Assembly: GCA_002366545.1 (NCBI GenBank)
Contig: DFBH01000022.1
Coordinates: 1 to 35,868, forward strand
Direction of reading: 5' to 3'
DNA length: 35,868 nt
DNA from: Candidatus Oleimmundimicrobium americanum
GTDB taxonomy: Bacteria > Actinomycetota > Aquicultoria > UBA3085 > Oleimmundimicrobiaceae
Shown here: positions 8,370-16,190 of the stretch, piece by piece
How positions within the stretch are numbered: the stretch's first letter is position 1
Layout: every line of letters begins with the position of its first letter
The notes under the pieces: generated by a model
The model's database searches: none
What the model saw: only the letters and a program-made list of their open reading frames with translations
Told to the model about the DNA's origin: nothing
Program-made: the position numbers and the translations under genes

Positions 8370-9656
8370 ATGAATTTTGTTAAAGCAAACGAATATATAA
8401 ATTCATTGGGACACAATGAAATCAATCCGGGACTCAAGAGGATTAAAGCTCTTTGTGAGAAGATTGGAAATCCACAAAACAATTTTTCTGTGATACAAAT
8501 TACGGGAACAAATGGAAAAACCTCTACGACGCGCATAATTTCCTCTCTCCTTTCTGCACACGGGCTTAAAACCGGAATTTATACTTCTCCTCATCTTAAT
8601 TCCATAATCGAACGATTTGAGATAGATGGCAAATTGATTTCAAATGATGATTTTGCCGCTTCTCTTACCAAAATTATGCCGAGTATAAACGAAGTTAATG
8701 AGAAGTTTTTTCCTGACAAATTAAGTTATTTTGAAACGGTGACGGCTTTAGCCTTTGTTCTTTTTAGAGACAAAAGGGTAGACTGCGCGATTTTAGAAGT
8801 GGGCATGGGTGGCAGATGGGATGCCACAAGCGTTTCCAGCCCCAAAGTCTCCGTGATAACCAACGTAGAATTGGAACACACTGATAGACTGGGGGATACG
8901 GTTTCTCAAATTGCCCGGGAAAAGGCACACATCATTAAGAAGGGCTCGACTGCCATTATTGGTAAATTATCGGTTGAGGCTTTAAGGATAATTAAAGGCC
9001 GTTGTTTGAGCGAAAAGGTTGATTTAAAAATTTTTGGAAAAGACTTCTCTTTAATTGAGAAAGACGCAAGAAGTTTTTCGATAGACGGACTCTATGGTCG
9101 CTACGATAATTTATTTTTGAATTTACTTGGAAGAAACCAACTTGAAAATGCGAGTTTGGCGGTGGCTGCATCTGAAGCTTTTTTTAAAAAGCCTCTTTTT
9201 GTTGAGAAGATGAGGATGGGTTTAAACGGTGCGAGGTGTCCGGGCAGGCTTGAGGTTTTGTCTAAAAAGCCCTTGGTCATCTTGGACGGTGCCCATAACC
9301 CCGCCGGGGCTAAGGAATTGGCACGTTCTTTAAAAAACGATTTTACTTACGATGATCTTATATTGGTGTTCGCCATACTTAGAGATAAGGACATAAAAGG
9401 GATAATTGAAGAGTTGATTCCAGCCGCTTCCTTTGTTATTCTTGCGAAAAATAAGAATGAGAGGTGTGCCTCTTGTGAGTTTTTAAGGAGGTATGTTGGT
9501 GACGCTAAATACAAATGTGCTAAAAATATTTCCGATGCTTTGCAAATCGCATTGAAAAAGGCAAAACTTTCGGATTTAATTTGTGTAACGGGGTCTTTAT
9601 CAACGGTTGCTGAAGCGAGAGAGCTTCTTTTGAAAAAATATGAGGAAGAATTTTGA
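8370..9656 (+). CDS. folC: Bifunctional folylpolyglutamate / dihydrofolate synthase
   Basis: A Mur-ligase-fold enzyme that adds glutamate to dihydropteroate and to folates, using ATP, in the cytoplasm. The ATP loop GTNGKTST is at 46-53. The family features YTSPHL (71-76), EVGMGGRWDAT and the NVELEHTDRLG block follow, and LDGAHNPAGAKEL marks the C-terminal ligase domain. Length of 428 is typical. Whether the enzyme also has the dihydrofolate synthase activity cannot be decided from sequence. It follows valS after 11 bases, and the ribosome-binding site is weak, so translation may be partly coupled. Its stop codon overlaps the TTG start of a small membrane peptide (9653). Confidence 0.95.
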   Translation: MNFVKANEYINSLGHNEINPGLKRIKALCEKIGNPQNNFSVIQITGTNGKTSTTRIISSLLSAHGLKTGIYTSPHLNSIIERFEIDGKLISNDDFAASLTKIMPSINEVNEKFFPDKLSYFETVTALAFVLFRDKRVDCAILEVGMGGRWDATSVSSPKVSVITNVELEHTDRLGDTVSQIAREKAHIIKKGSTAIIGKLSVEALRIIKGRCLSEKVDLKIFGKDFSLIEKDARSFSIDGLYGRYDNLFLNLLGRNQLENASLAVAASEAFFKKPLFVEKMRMGLNGARCPGRLEVLSKKPLVILDGAHNPAGAKELARSLKNDFTYDDLILVFAILRDKDIKGIIEELIPAASFVILAKNKNERCASCEFLRRYVGDAKYKCAKNISDALQIALKKAKLSDLICVTGSLSTVAEARELLLKKYEEEF

Positions 9657-9787
9657 AGGTAAAGGAAACGAGTCATCGAAATATAATTAAAGTTGGGGAA
9701 ATTATGTTGTTTGTGTTCGGCTTGTTGTTTTTGTTTTGCCTTTCTTTTTTTATATTGGGTTATTTGCTTGCTACATACATTTTTTAA
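9653..9787 (+). CDS. Putative 44-residue single-pass membrane peptide
   Basis: A short open frame begins at TTG 9653, overlapping the folC stop codon, with GAGGAAG 5 or so bases upstream. A second in-frame start, ATG at 9704, has its own GGGGAA ribosome-binding site. After a polar N-terminal segment (MKVKETSHRNIIKVGE) the last 27 residues are almost wholly hydrophobic (Leu, Phe, Ile), ending TYIF, a clear membrane span. The gene ends 9 bases before the start of the zinc-ribbon membrane protein, so a role alongside that protein is possible. No family is recognised. Two good ribosome-binding sites and the tight spacing argue for a real gene; the small size leaves doubt. Confidence 0.5.
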   Translation: MKVKETSHRNIIKVGEIMLFVFGLLFLFCLSFFILGYLLATYIF

Positions 9788-9796
9788 AGGAAAGGG

Positions 9797-10240
9797 TTGG
9801 AAAAGTTGGATTTTATTTCATCGGTACTGAGTTTTTTTAATTCACCGGTTTTTAAGATGTCGGTTAGGCTCCTTGCCTTTTTCTTAATTATTTTGTGGGC
9901 GAGCGTGATTTACTGGACCTATCGGGATGCTGAAAAAAGGGGGGCTATTGGAATATATTGGGCGGCCGTGGTTCTTTTCTTTAACTTATTCGGATTTATA
10001 ATATATTTAATTTTAAGACCTCCCGAGTATTTAGCCGATGTTCAAGAAAGGGAGCTTGAGATAAGAGAAAAAGAAGAAGTTCTTAATTTAAAGGTATGTT
10101 CCGGCTGTCATCATTCAATTGAGCCCGATTTTCTTATATGTCCGTATTGTATGAAAAAACTTAAAAAAAGTTGTCCCGTATGCAATCGTCCCTTGGATTT
10201 GAATTGGACTGTTTGTCCTTATTGCAAAACTTCTTTTTAG
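9797..10240 (+). CDS. Membrane-anchored double zinc-ribbon protein
   Basis: The 147-residue product has two membrane spans at about 24-41 and 51-73. A short charged helix follows (ERELEIREKEE), then a cytoplasmic tail with eight cysteines in four CxxC pairs (101/104, 115/118, 126/129, 140/143). The tail has the look of a double zinc ribbon (DZANK type), with ICPYC and VCPYC repeats. Such proteins are common but not functionally understood. The N-terminal half resembles phospholipase D-nuclease-type N-terminal regions (WTYRDAEKRG), a similarity I cannot test. The TTG start is supported by AAAGGAAAGGG immediately upstream. It lies in the same direction as folC and the small peptide, and a good promoter starts just after it. 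Confidence 0.8.
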   Translation: MEKLDFISSVLSFFNSPVFKMSVRLLAFFLIILWASVIYWTYRDAEKRGAIGIYWAAVVLFFNLFGFIIYLILRPPEYLADVQERELEIREKEEVLNLKVCSGCHHSIEPDFLICPYCMKKLKKSCPVCNRPLDLNWTVCPYCKTSF

Positions 10241-10256
10241 TTTAAATAAAAAAATC

Positions 10257-10285
10257 TTGATAGGGTATTTGGAGTATTGTAAAAT
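10257..10285 (+). promoter_or_regulatory. Promoter of ndk and probably the rnf operon
   Basis: TTGATA (10257-10262) and TAAAAT (10280-10285) are separated by exactly 17 bases, a good match to the housekeeping sigma-70/sigma-A pattern. Transcription would start near 10292, over a short GTAAC/GTTAC hairpin at 10291-10305. The predicted leader before ndk is about 35 nt. Confidence 0.65.
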
Positions 10286-10327
10286 TCTTTGTAACTGTGA
10301 GTTACATTCTAAGAAAGGTTGAGTGCT

Positions 10328-10735
10328 TTGGAGAAAACATTTTTAATGATAAAGCCGGATGGCGTGCAGCGAAAGTTGGTAGGTGAGGTAATAAAACGCA
10401 TAGAAAAAAGGGGTCTTGATATAGAGAAATTGAAGTTGGTGTTGTTGGAAAAAGAAATGGCTGAGCGGCATTATGCTCAGCATAAGGGGAGACCTTTTTT
10501 TGATGGTTTGATAGATTATGTTATATCCGGTCCCGTTGTGACCATGGTTATAAGTGGCGAAAATGCAATCGCTGTTGTAAGGAAAATGATGGGGGCTACC
10601 GATCCGGTGCAAGCTGACCCGGGGACCATTCGGGGAGATTTTGCTTTAGATATCTCTGAAAACATTGTTCATGGTTCTGACTCAAAGGAAAGTGCGGAAA
10701 GGGAGATTTCACTTTTCTTTGGTGAAGAGATTTAA
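10328..10735 (+). CDS. ndk: Nucleoside diphosphate kinase
   Basis: The enzyme balances nucleoside triphosphate pools by passing the gamma-phosphate through a phospho-histidine, in the cytoplasm. The N-terminal KTFLMIKPDGVQR block and the active-site segment NIVHGSDS, with its His, are present, and the product ends with SLFFGEEI. From TTG 10328 the protein is 135 residues and begins MEKTFLMIKPDGV, exactly the family start, with AAAGG 9 bases upstream. An in-frame TTG at 10319 would add three residues but has no ribosome-binding site at a good distance. The stop codon lies 5 bases before the rnfC ribosome-binding site, so ndk is probably the first gene of the rnf transcript. Confidence 0.95.
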   Translation: MEKTFLMIKPDGVQRKLVGEVIKRIEKRGLDIEKLKLVLLEKEMAERHYAQHKGRPFFDGLIDYVISGPVVTMVISGENAIAVVRKMMGATDPVQADPGTIRGDFALDISENIVHGSDSKESAEREISLFFGEEI

Positions 10736-10740
10736 CTATC

Positions 10741-10747
10741 AAGGAGG
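10741..10747 (+). promoter_or_regulatory. Strong ribosome-binding site that decides the rnfC start
   Basis: AAGGAGG is a full anti-Shine-Dalgarno match placed 7 bases before CTG 10755 and 4 bases before ATT 10752. No ATG, GTG or TTG lies in the rnfC frame between this site and the conserved KLKTLKKG start of the protein, so it points to a non-standard start codon. Confidence 0.75.
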
Positions 10748-10754
10748 TTTTATT

Positions 10755-12107
10755 CTGGCGGGTGTATTTGGGAAACTAAAAACTCTTAAAAAGGGAATGA
10801 TGTTTCCGGATAAATATGATTTTCTAAAGAGTCAGCTTGGAAAAAAGCCAATTGAGGAAGCATCCTTATCGGAAGAAGTTGTTATTCCTCTCTCTCAGCA
10901 TATTGGGGCTCCTTGTAAACCCTTGGTAGAGGTTAAACAGAGGGTTTTAGTAGGTCAAAAAATTGGTGATTCTAACGGTTTCGTCTCGGCTCCCGTGCAT
11001 TCCAGCGTCTCGGGTGAAATAAAAGCCATTGAACCGAGATTAATTTTTACAGGTGATAAAGTTTTAAGTGTAATTATTGCTCCTGACGGGAAACAAGAGG
11101 TGGCAGGTTTCAATGGTCTTTCTGAAGAGGAGATTGTATGTCCGGATAAAGTGCGCGCAGTTGTTCGAGAATCCGGCATAGTAGGTTTAGGGGGAGCAGC
11201 TTTTCCCACTCATGTAAAACTTACACCTCCTAAAGATAAGCCCGTTAAAGACGTAATAGTTAACGGTTGTGAGTGTGAACCATTTATTGCCGGTGACCAT
11301 AGGAATATGCTTGAAAATGCTGAAAGCATAATAGATGGTTTAAGGATTATTCTTCAAACTATTGGGGCAGAAAAAGGCTACATTGCAATTGAAACCAATA
11401 AAATAGATGCCCTTCACCATATAAGTAATTTGGTTTCTTCGGAGAAAAACATAAAAGTGGTTCCCTTAAATGCAAAATATCCTCAAGGGGCTGAAAAACA
11501 ACTTATACAGGTTGTTTTAGGCAGAGAAGTTCCAAGTGGTTGTATTCCTTGCGAAGTAGGTGCTCTGGTTCAAAATGTTGGAACAACCATAGCTATATCG
11601 AAGGCCATAAGGGAGGGGAAACCTCTCTTTGAGCGCGTTCTTTCGGTTACGGGCTCCGGAATAAATGAACCAAAAAATCTCAGAGTTAAAATAGGAACGT
11701 CCGTAAGTCATTTAATTAAAGAGTGTGGAGGTTTTAAAGGGGAACCGGGAAAAGTTGTTTTTGGTGGACCAATGACTGGTTTTGCCCTTTTTGATTTAAG
11801 CGTCCCCGTTGTTAAAGGAACATCGGGGATAGTTGTTTTTAAAAAGGGAACGGCTTCGATATCGGACCCGAGAGGTTGCATAAGATGCGGAAGATGTGTT
11901 CAGGTTTGTCCTATTAATATTATGCCAAACTTTATTGGTCAATACGTAGAAGCGGGAATGATTGATAATGCTGAAAGTTCAGGTGTTATGGATTGTATAG
12001 AATGCGGTGTTTGTGCTTATGTTTGTCCAGCTCAAAGACCGCTTATTCAATTTATGAGATATGCAAAATCTAAGATTGTGGCAAACCGGAAGAAAGGCGG
12101 GAAATAG
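10755..12107 (+). CDS. rnfC: Rnf complex subunit RnfC (NADH-binding, FeS)
   Basis: RnfC is the peripheral subunit that binds NAD(H) and FMN and carries two 4Fe-4S clusters in the ferredoxin:NAD+ oxidoreductase. The N-terminal barrel contains VVIPLSQHIGAPCKP, the nucleotide-binding segment has GLGGAAFPTHVK and VNGCECEPF, and an SLBB-like region follows. The ferredoxin-type motifs CIRCGRCVQVCP (about 374) and CIECGVCAYVCP (about 413) are complete. Length is 450 residues. The family start KLKTFxGG corresponds to KLKTLKKG, which lies upstream of the first internal ATGs (10797, 10800). The only frame start near the strong AAGGAGG is CTG 10755 (or ATT 10752), hence the CTG call. The frame itself opens at 10665 inside ndk, but that start has no support. 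rnfD begins at the base after its stop. Confidence 0.94.
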   Translation: MAGVFGKLKTLKKGMMFPDKYDFLKSQLGKKPIEEASLSEEVVIPLSQHIGAPCKPLVEVKQRVLVGQKIGDSNGFVSAPVHSSVSGEIKAIEPRLIFTGDKVLSVIIAPDGKQEVAGFNGLSEEEIVCPDKVRAVVRESGIVGLGGAAFPTHVKLTPPKDKPVKDVIVNGCECEPFIAGDHRNMLENAESIIDGLRIILQTIGAEKGYIAIETNKIDALHHISNLVSSEKNIKVVPLNAKYPQGAEKQLIQVVLGREVPSGCIPCEVGALVQNVGTTIAISKAIREGKPLFERVLSVTGSGINEPKNLRVKIGTSVSHLIKECGGFKGEPGKVVFGGPMTGFALFDLSVPVVKGTSGIVVFKKGTASISDPRGCIRCGRCVQVCPINIMPNFIGQYVEAGMIDNAESSGVMDCIECGVCAYVCPAQRPLIQFMRYAKSKIVANRKKGGK

Positions 12108-13061
12108 ATGAATTCGAAACTTATAGTTTCTCCGCCTCCGCATATAAAAAGTGGCGAAACAATTGGGAAATTGATGGGATGGACATTTTTAGCGCTTATG
12201 CCCGTAGTCCTTTTAGATATTTATTTATTCGGTGGTTACGCCTTGCGGACAATTTTTTTATCCATAATTGGTACAGTTGTAACGGAAGCTGTGATTCTTA
12301 AATACAGGCATATGCCTGTTACGATAATTGATGGCAGTGCTGCATTAACGGGTTTGCTTTTGGCGCTAACGTTGCCACCGAGAGTTCCTTATTGGCTCCC
12401 GTTGATTGGCGGTTTTCTTGCGATAACTTTCGGGAAACAACTTTTTGGGGGACTTGGATATAATATATTTAATCCTGCCCTTGTAGGAAGAGCTATCCTT
12501 TTTGTGTCGTGGCCAAATATATTAACCAATAGTTGGTTTGCTCCGCTAAGAGAACTGGATGCAATTACCACCGCAACTCCTCTTTTGGCTTTGCGACAAG
12601 TAAGGGCGGGGACGCTTACGGCAGATCTTTCGGTGGTTTATAAACCGCTATTATTTTTAAATCGTGGTGGGTGTTTAGGAGAAATTTCCGCCGCTTTGCT
12701 CATTTTAGGCGGGCTAATCCTTATCGCGAGGAAGGCTATAGATTGGCGTATCCCGGTATCTTTTATTAGCACAGTTACCTTTTTAAGTTTACTGGCAAGA
12801 ACAAACATTTTGCTTAATATTTTAGGAGGAGGGCTGCTCTTAGGGGCTTTCTTTATGGCTACGGACCCTGTAACTTCACCGGTTACAAGAAAAGGAAGAA
12901 TTGTTTACGGTGTTGGCTGCGGGCTGGTGGTTATGCTCATAAGGCTTTACTCGGGTTATCCCGAAGGAGTTATGTTTGCAATTTTATTTATGAGTGCTTT
13001 TGTCTCTTTAATAGATAAATTTACTCAACCAAGGAAATATGGGTTGGTGAAGACCAAGTGA
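12108..13061 (+). CDS. rnfD: Rnf complex subunit RnfD (membrane flavoprotein)
   Basis: RnfD is an integral membrane subunit with several hydrophobic helices and a covalently bound FMN; the Rnf complex moves Na+ or H+ across the membrane. The covalent FMN site is visible as DAITTATPLL, with T157 the likely attachment residue. The IDGSAALTGLLLALTLP segment (about 74-90) and the FNPALVGRA segment are typical of the family. The 317-residue length is normal. The ATG follows the rnfC stop codon without a gap, preceded by AAAGGCGGG. The gene for the flavin transferase (ApbE) that would attach FMN is not in this window. Whether the complex moves Na+ or H+ cannot be seen here. Confidence 0.94.
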   Translation: MNSKLIVSPPPHIKSGETIGKLMGWTFLALMPVVLLDIYLFGGYALRTIFLSIIGTVVTEAVILKYRHMPVTIIDGSAALTGLLLALTLPPRVPYWLPLIGGFLAITFGKQLFGGLGYNIFNPALVGRAILFVSWPNILTNSWFAPLRELDAITTATPLLALRQVRAGTLTADLSVVYKPLLFLNRGGCLGEISAALLILGGLILIARKAIDWRIPVSFISTVTFLSLLARTNILLNILGGGLLLGAFFMATDPVTSPVTRKGRIVYGVGCGLVVMLIRLYSGYPEGVMFAILFMSAFVSLIDKFTQPRKYGLVKTK

Positions 13062-13645
13062 AAAAGATTCTTTACTTTTTAAGATTATCTTTAACGCTTA
13101 TGTTGGTTTGCGGTGTATCCGCGGGTGCTTTGGCAGCTACTTATTCCATTACACAGCCAATAGTAAAAGAACGAGAAGACAGGGAGATGAGAGAGAAATA
13201 CGAAGATTTATTGAAGATTTTTAAGGTTGATGGAGCTATGCTTGAGGAAAGCTCCGAAGCTTTGGAAAAAGGGAAAGAAGTCGTAGAGGGCTTGGAAGCT
13301 GTTTTTGATGTAAGTAAGGATGGTAAAAAAATTGGTGTTGTAGTTATGACGGGGTCCAGTGGGTACGGGGGACCGGTTAAAGCTGCTGTTGCCATTAATA
13401 ATGATGGGACTATAGCGGGGATTAAAGTTTTAGATATTTCCGGAGAAACAAAAGGTGTTGGTTCCAGGGTTATCGAGGAGCCGGGATTTATCGAACAATT
13501 TACAGGAAAAGCCGTGAGCGACCCCTTAAAGATAAGTACAGACATAGATGCGATTTCCGGAGCCACCATAACTTCGAGAGCCATAGCTCAAGATGTGGGA
13601 GACGCAGCTAAAGTCTTTAAAGAATTTGCGGTGAGCGGCAAATGA
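13058..13645 (+). CDS. rnfG: Rnf complex subunit RnfG (periplasmic-side flavoprotein)
   Basis: RnfG has one N-terminal membrane span at about 7-27 and an exported FMN-binding domain. The covalent flavin motif DAISGAT (164-170) is intact, with T170 the likely attachment site. The FMN-binding fold is recognisable from GGPVKAAVAINNDGTIAGIKV and GETKGVGSRV. Length of 195 is standard. The GTG start overlaps the rnfD stop codon (GTGA), which indicates translational coupling, and its own stop overlaps the rnfE start (ATGA). Between the anchor and the FMN domain is a charged helical stretch (KEREDREMREKYEDLL). Confidence 0.95.
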   Translation: MKKILYFLRLSLTLMLVCGVSAGALAATYSITQPIVKEREDREMREKYEDLLKIFKVDGAMLEESSEALEKGKEVVEGLEAVFDVSKDGKKIGVVVMTGSSGYGGPVKAAVAINNDGTIAGIKVLDISGETKGVGSRVIEEPGFIEQFTGKAVSDPLKISTDIDAISGATITSRAIAQDVGDAAKVFKEFAVSGK

Positions 13646-14250
13646 AACGAAGCGTATGGCGAGATTTTACCATTGGAATAATTGAGGAAAACCCTTTATT
13701 TAGCTTGGTTATTGGGCTTTGCGCTGCTTTGGCGGTATCAAGCAAGGTTGAAAATGCCATCTTTATGGGTGTGGCTGCCAGCTTTGTTATGGTCGCTTCA
13801 AATATTTTAATTTCATTGATTCGCAAGATAATTCCGAACCAGATAAGAATTCCCGTATTCATTGTGGTTATCGCTTCGTTTGTGACCATTGTTGATTTGA
13901 GCATGAAGGCGTTTTTTCCTGCCGGTTACGAAGCTTTAGGAGTGTGGATTCCTCTAATTGTTGTTAACTGCATGATTCTTGGTCGCGCGGAGGCTTTTGC
14001 TTCTAAAAATGGAGTTATCCGCTCCATAGCTGACGGATTAGGCAAAGGGCTTGGTTACACGTTGGCCCTTCTTGTAATAGCTGTTATCCGCGAGCTCGGT
14101 GGAACGGGGCAGATAGTTGCTTTTGAGAACACAATTGTGTCATTGAAAGGATTTCAACCACCCCAGATATTGCAGAGTTTCCCCGGCGCTTTCTTTACGT
14201 TTGGGATATTAATGGGATTATTGCGTAAGCTTCAAAGGAAGGGAGAATAA
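13642..14250 (+). CDS. rnfE: Rnf complex subunit RnfE (membrane)
   Basis: RnfE is an integral membrane subunit homologous to RnfA and, in the Nqr complex, to NqrD. Six hydrophobic helices can be traced in the 202 residues. The family signatures NPLFSLVIGLCAALAVS near the N-terminus, IPLIVVNCMILGRAEAFA, and VIRELGGTG are present; the VNC cysteine is the family cysteine thought to help hold an FeS cluster with RnfA. ATG 13642 overlaps the rnfG stop codon (ATGA), and rnfA follows with no gap, in keeping with one tightly coupled operon. Confidence 0.95.
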   Translation: MKRSVWRDFTIGIIEENPLFSLVIGLCAALAVSSKVENAIFMGVAASFVMVASNILISLIRKIIPNQIRIPVFIVVIASFVTIVDLSMKAFFPAGYEALGVWIPLIVVNCMILGRAEAFASKNGVIRSIADGLGKGLGYTLALLVIAVIRELGGTGQIVAFENTIVSLKGFQPPQILQSFPGAFFTFGILMGLLRKLQRKGE

Positions 14251-14862
14251 ATGCAACGGTTGTTTTTAATATTTTTGGCGGCTTTTTTAATAAACAATAT
14301 ATTGCTTATTAGATTTATTGGATTGTGCCCTTTTTTTGGAGTTTCAAGTCGTTTTGAAACTTCTGTCGGGATGAGCATGGCGGTAGTATTTGTAATGACT
14401 TTAGCTACATTGGTTTGTTGGGGGGTTTGGAACTTTTTACTTGATCCGCTTGGAGTAGGAGAGTTTCTGTATATACCGGCTTTCATTCTTGTTATAGCGT
14501 CGCTTGTGCAATTTGTCGAGATGGTTATACGAAAGGTCAGTCCAACTTTATTTAAGGCAATGGGTATATTTTTGCCTCTTATTACGACAAATTGTGCTGT
14601 TTTGGCTGCGGCTACGGAGAGCGTAAAACCCGGTTTTTGGAAACTTAGCTTGGAATACAATTATGGTTTAGGAGAAGCTTTAATTTATACGATTGGTATT
14701 GCTTTAGGATTTTCAATGGTAATCATAATGTTTGCGGCCATGAGGGAAAGAATTGAAATAGCCCCGATACCCCGTTCGTTTAAAGGTTTTCCCATAGCAT
14801 TTATAGCTGCAGGGCTTTCTTCTTTAGCTTTTTTGGGGTTCAAAGGATTGTTTGGAATATAA
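14251..14862 (+). CDS. rnfA: Rnf complex subunit RnfA (membrane)
   Basis: RnfA is the partner of RnfE, homologous to NqrE. The 203 residues form about six membrane helices. Features seen are INNILLIRFIGLCPFFGVS near the N-terminus, containing the conserved Cys, and the IFLPLITTNCAVL segment with a second Cys. The two cysteines match the positions that in the family hold a membrane-buried cluster together with RnfE. The AAFLINNILLIRFIG start is standard and ATG 14251 follows the rnfE stop codon directly, preceded by AAGGAAGGGAG. The gene order C-D-G-E-A-B is that of acetogenic clostridia and some archaea. Confidence 0.95.
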   Translation: MQRLFLIFLAAFLINNILLIRFIGLCPFFGVSSRFETSVGMSMAVVFVMTLATLVCWGVWNFLLDPLGVGEFLYIPAFILVIASLVQFVEMVIRKVSPTLFKAMGIFLPLITTNCAVLAAATESVKPGFWKLSLEYNYGLGEALIYTIGIALGFSMVIIMFAAMRERIEIAPIPRSFKGFPIAFIAAGLSSLAFLGFKGLFGI

Positions 14863-14877
14863 AAAAGGATTGAAATT

Positions 14878-15702
14878 ATGGATGTTGGAATGATAACTAA
14901 AGCAATTTTAATACTTGGTGGTGTGGGATTTATCTTGGGAGCCGTTTTAGCTATTGCTTCAAGGATTTTTCACGTTGAGGTTGATCTAAAAGTTGAATTC
15001 ATTAGAGGGGTTCTTCCCGGAGCTAATTGTGGCGCTTGTGGATATCCGGGTTGCGATGGTCTTGCCGAGGCTATTGCCAAGGGCGAAGCCCTTCCTTCGG
15101 CCTGTGTAGCGGGAGGAACGGAAGTAGCGAAACAAGTTGCGGCTGTAATGGGCATCGAGGTTAAAGAGCCAAAAGTTGCAAAGAAGGCGCTTGTGCGTTG
15201 TGGTGGGGGCAAAGGAGAGGTTTCTCATCGTTATGTTTATGACGGTGAGCTTGATTGTCAAATGGCTCAGCAGGTAAGCAGAGGTCCATCCCTTTGTTCT
15301 TACGGTTGTTTAGGCCTTGGGAGTTGTGTGGTAGCTTGTCCGTTTGGGGCAATTATTATGGGTGAGGATGAATTGCCTCACATCAACTGGAAAAAGTGTC
15401 GAGGTTGTGGCGTTTGTGTGGACGCTTGTCCAAGGGGGATAATTGCGTTAGTTCCTGAAAACCAAGAGATTCATGTTTTATGTCGTTCTCACGATAAAGG
15501 TAAAGCGGTTCGTTCGGTATGTAAGAAAGGATGCATTGGTTGTAAGGCATGCGAAAAAGTTTGCGAATTTGACGCCGTTCACATTGTTGATAATCTTGCG
15601 GTTATTGACCATGAAAAATGCACCAATTGCAAAAAATGTCTGGAAAAATGTCCAACAGGCTGTATCTCCAACCTCATTATAACTCATCATCTTCACAAAT
15701 AA
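14878..15702 (+). CDS. rnfB: Rnf complex subunit RnfB (ferredoxin-like)
   Basis: RnfB accepts electrons from reduced ferredoxin. It has an N-terminal membrane anchor at about 7-28. A four-cysteine FeS domain follows (C51, C54, C59, C76; CGACGYPGC), and then several ferredoxin-type clusters: about 127-154 (CSYGCLGLGSCVVACP), 174-184 (CRGCGVCVDACP), 215-229 (CKKGCIGCKACEKVC) and 248-262 (CTNCKKCLEKCPTGC). At least five clusters are thus likely, which fits the cysteine-rich RnfB of clostridial-type complexes. Length of 274 is close to those. AAGGA sits 7 bases upstream of the ATG. It is the last rnf gene; I see no clear terminator after it. The high number of cysteines makes the assignment secure. 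Confidence 0.95.
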   Translation: MDVGMITKAILILGGVGFILGAVLAIASRIFHVEVDLKVEFIRGVLPGANCGACGYPGCDGLAEAIAKGEALPSACVAGGTEVAKQVAAVMGIEVKEPKVAKKALVRCGGGKGEVSHRYVYDGELDCQMAQQVSRGPSLCSYGCLGLGSCVVACPFGAIIMGEDELPHINWKKCRGCGVCVDACPRGIIALVPENQEIHVLCRSHDKGKAVRSVCKKGCIGCKACEKVCEFDAVHIVDNLAVIDHEKCTNCKKCLEKCPTGCISNLIITHHLHK

Positions 15703-15803
15703 ACCACCGGAACTGTTTGATTGTAGCTATCTTAATATGTTAGTGTTAGGTTTGATTTTAGGTATTTGTTTGGAAACATTAAACTGAGTTTTAGAGGTTA
15801 ATT

Positions 15804-16190
15804 ATGTTATTAACCCGCTATGATAAAACTTTCATTTGTATCTTACTCATCTTAGCGCTTCTTATCTTCATTGGTGGACTTACTGCATTGGGGTCAAACA
15901 AAAGGGGTAATGAAGTTGTGATTCTTGTAAATGGACGCGAAGCAGAACGTTATTCGCTTAATCTTAAAAATCCAAAAATGATTCGAGTGAAAGGGATGCT
16001 CGGCGAGAGTTTAATTGAGATTGCAAATGGAAAGGCAAGAATGCTTTTTTCCCCTTGTCCAAATCATAATTGTATGGCACGGGGATGGATTGACAAGCCG
16101 GGCGATATTATAGTTTGTGTTCCAAATCGGGTTGTTGTTAAAGTAGTTGGTAATGGTGCGGAAAACAAAATCGATGTATTTAATGGGTGA
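15804..16190 (+). CDS. NusG domain II-containing membrane-anchored protein
   Basis: The 128-residue product has one N-terminal membrane span (about 9-31) followed by a small exported domain of the NusG_II type. The domain carries the family cysteines in SPCPNHNCMARGW (C85, C90) and IVCVPN (C105). From memory such proteins are often encoded with Gx transporters near redox or flavin-related genes; here it is adjacent to the rnf operon and directly upstream of a Gx transporter, to which it is coupled by stop/start overlap. The biochemical role is unknown. AGAGG lies upstream of the ATG. This is not the transcription factor NusG. Confidence 0.85.
   Translation: MLLTRYDKTFICILLILALLIFIGGLTALGSNKRGNEVVILVNGREAERYSLNLKNPKMIRVKGMLGESLIEIANGKARMLFSPCPNHNCMARGWIDKPGDIIVCVPNRVVVKVVGNGAENKIDVFNG

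Noticed and set aside
10665..10754. Upstream start of rnfC at ATG 10665
   Set aside because: It would overlap ndk by about 70 bases, lacks a ribosome-binding site, and adds 30 residues foreign to RnfC, while a full AAGGAGG lies further downstream.
13141..13584. 147-codon open frame antisense to rnfG
   Set aside because: rnfG is a clear family member over the whole stretch; the antisense frame has no motif and no ribosome-binding site.
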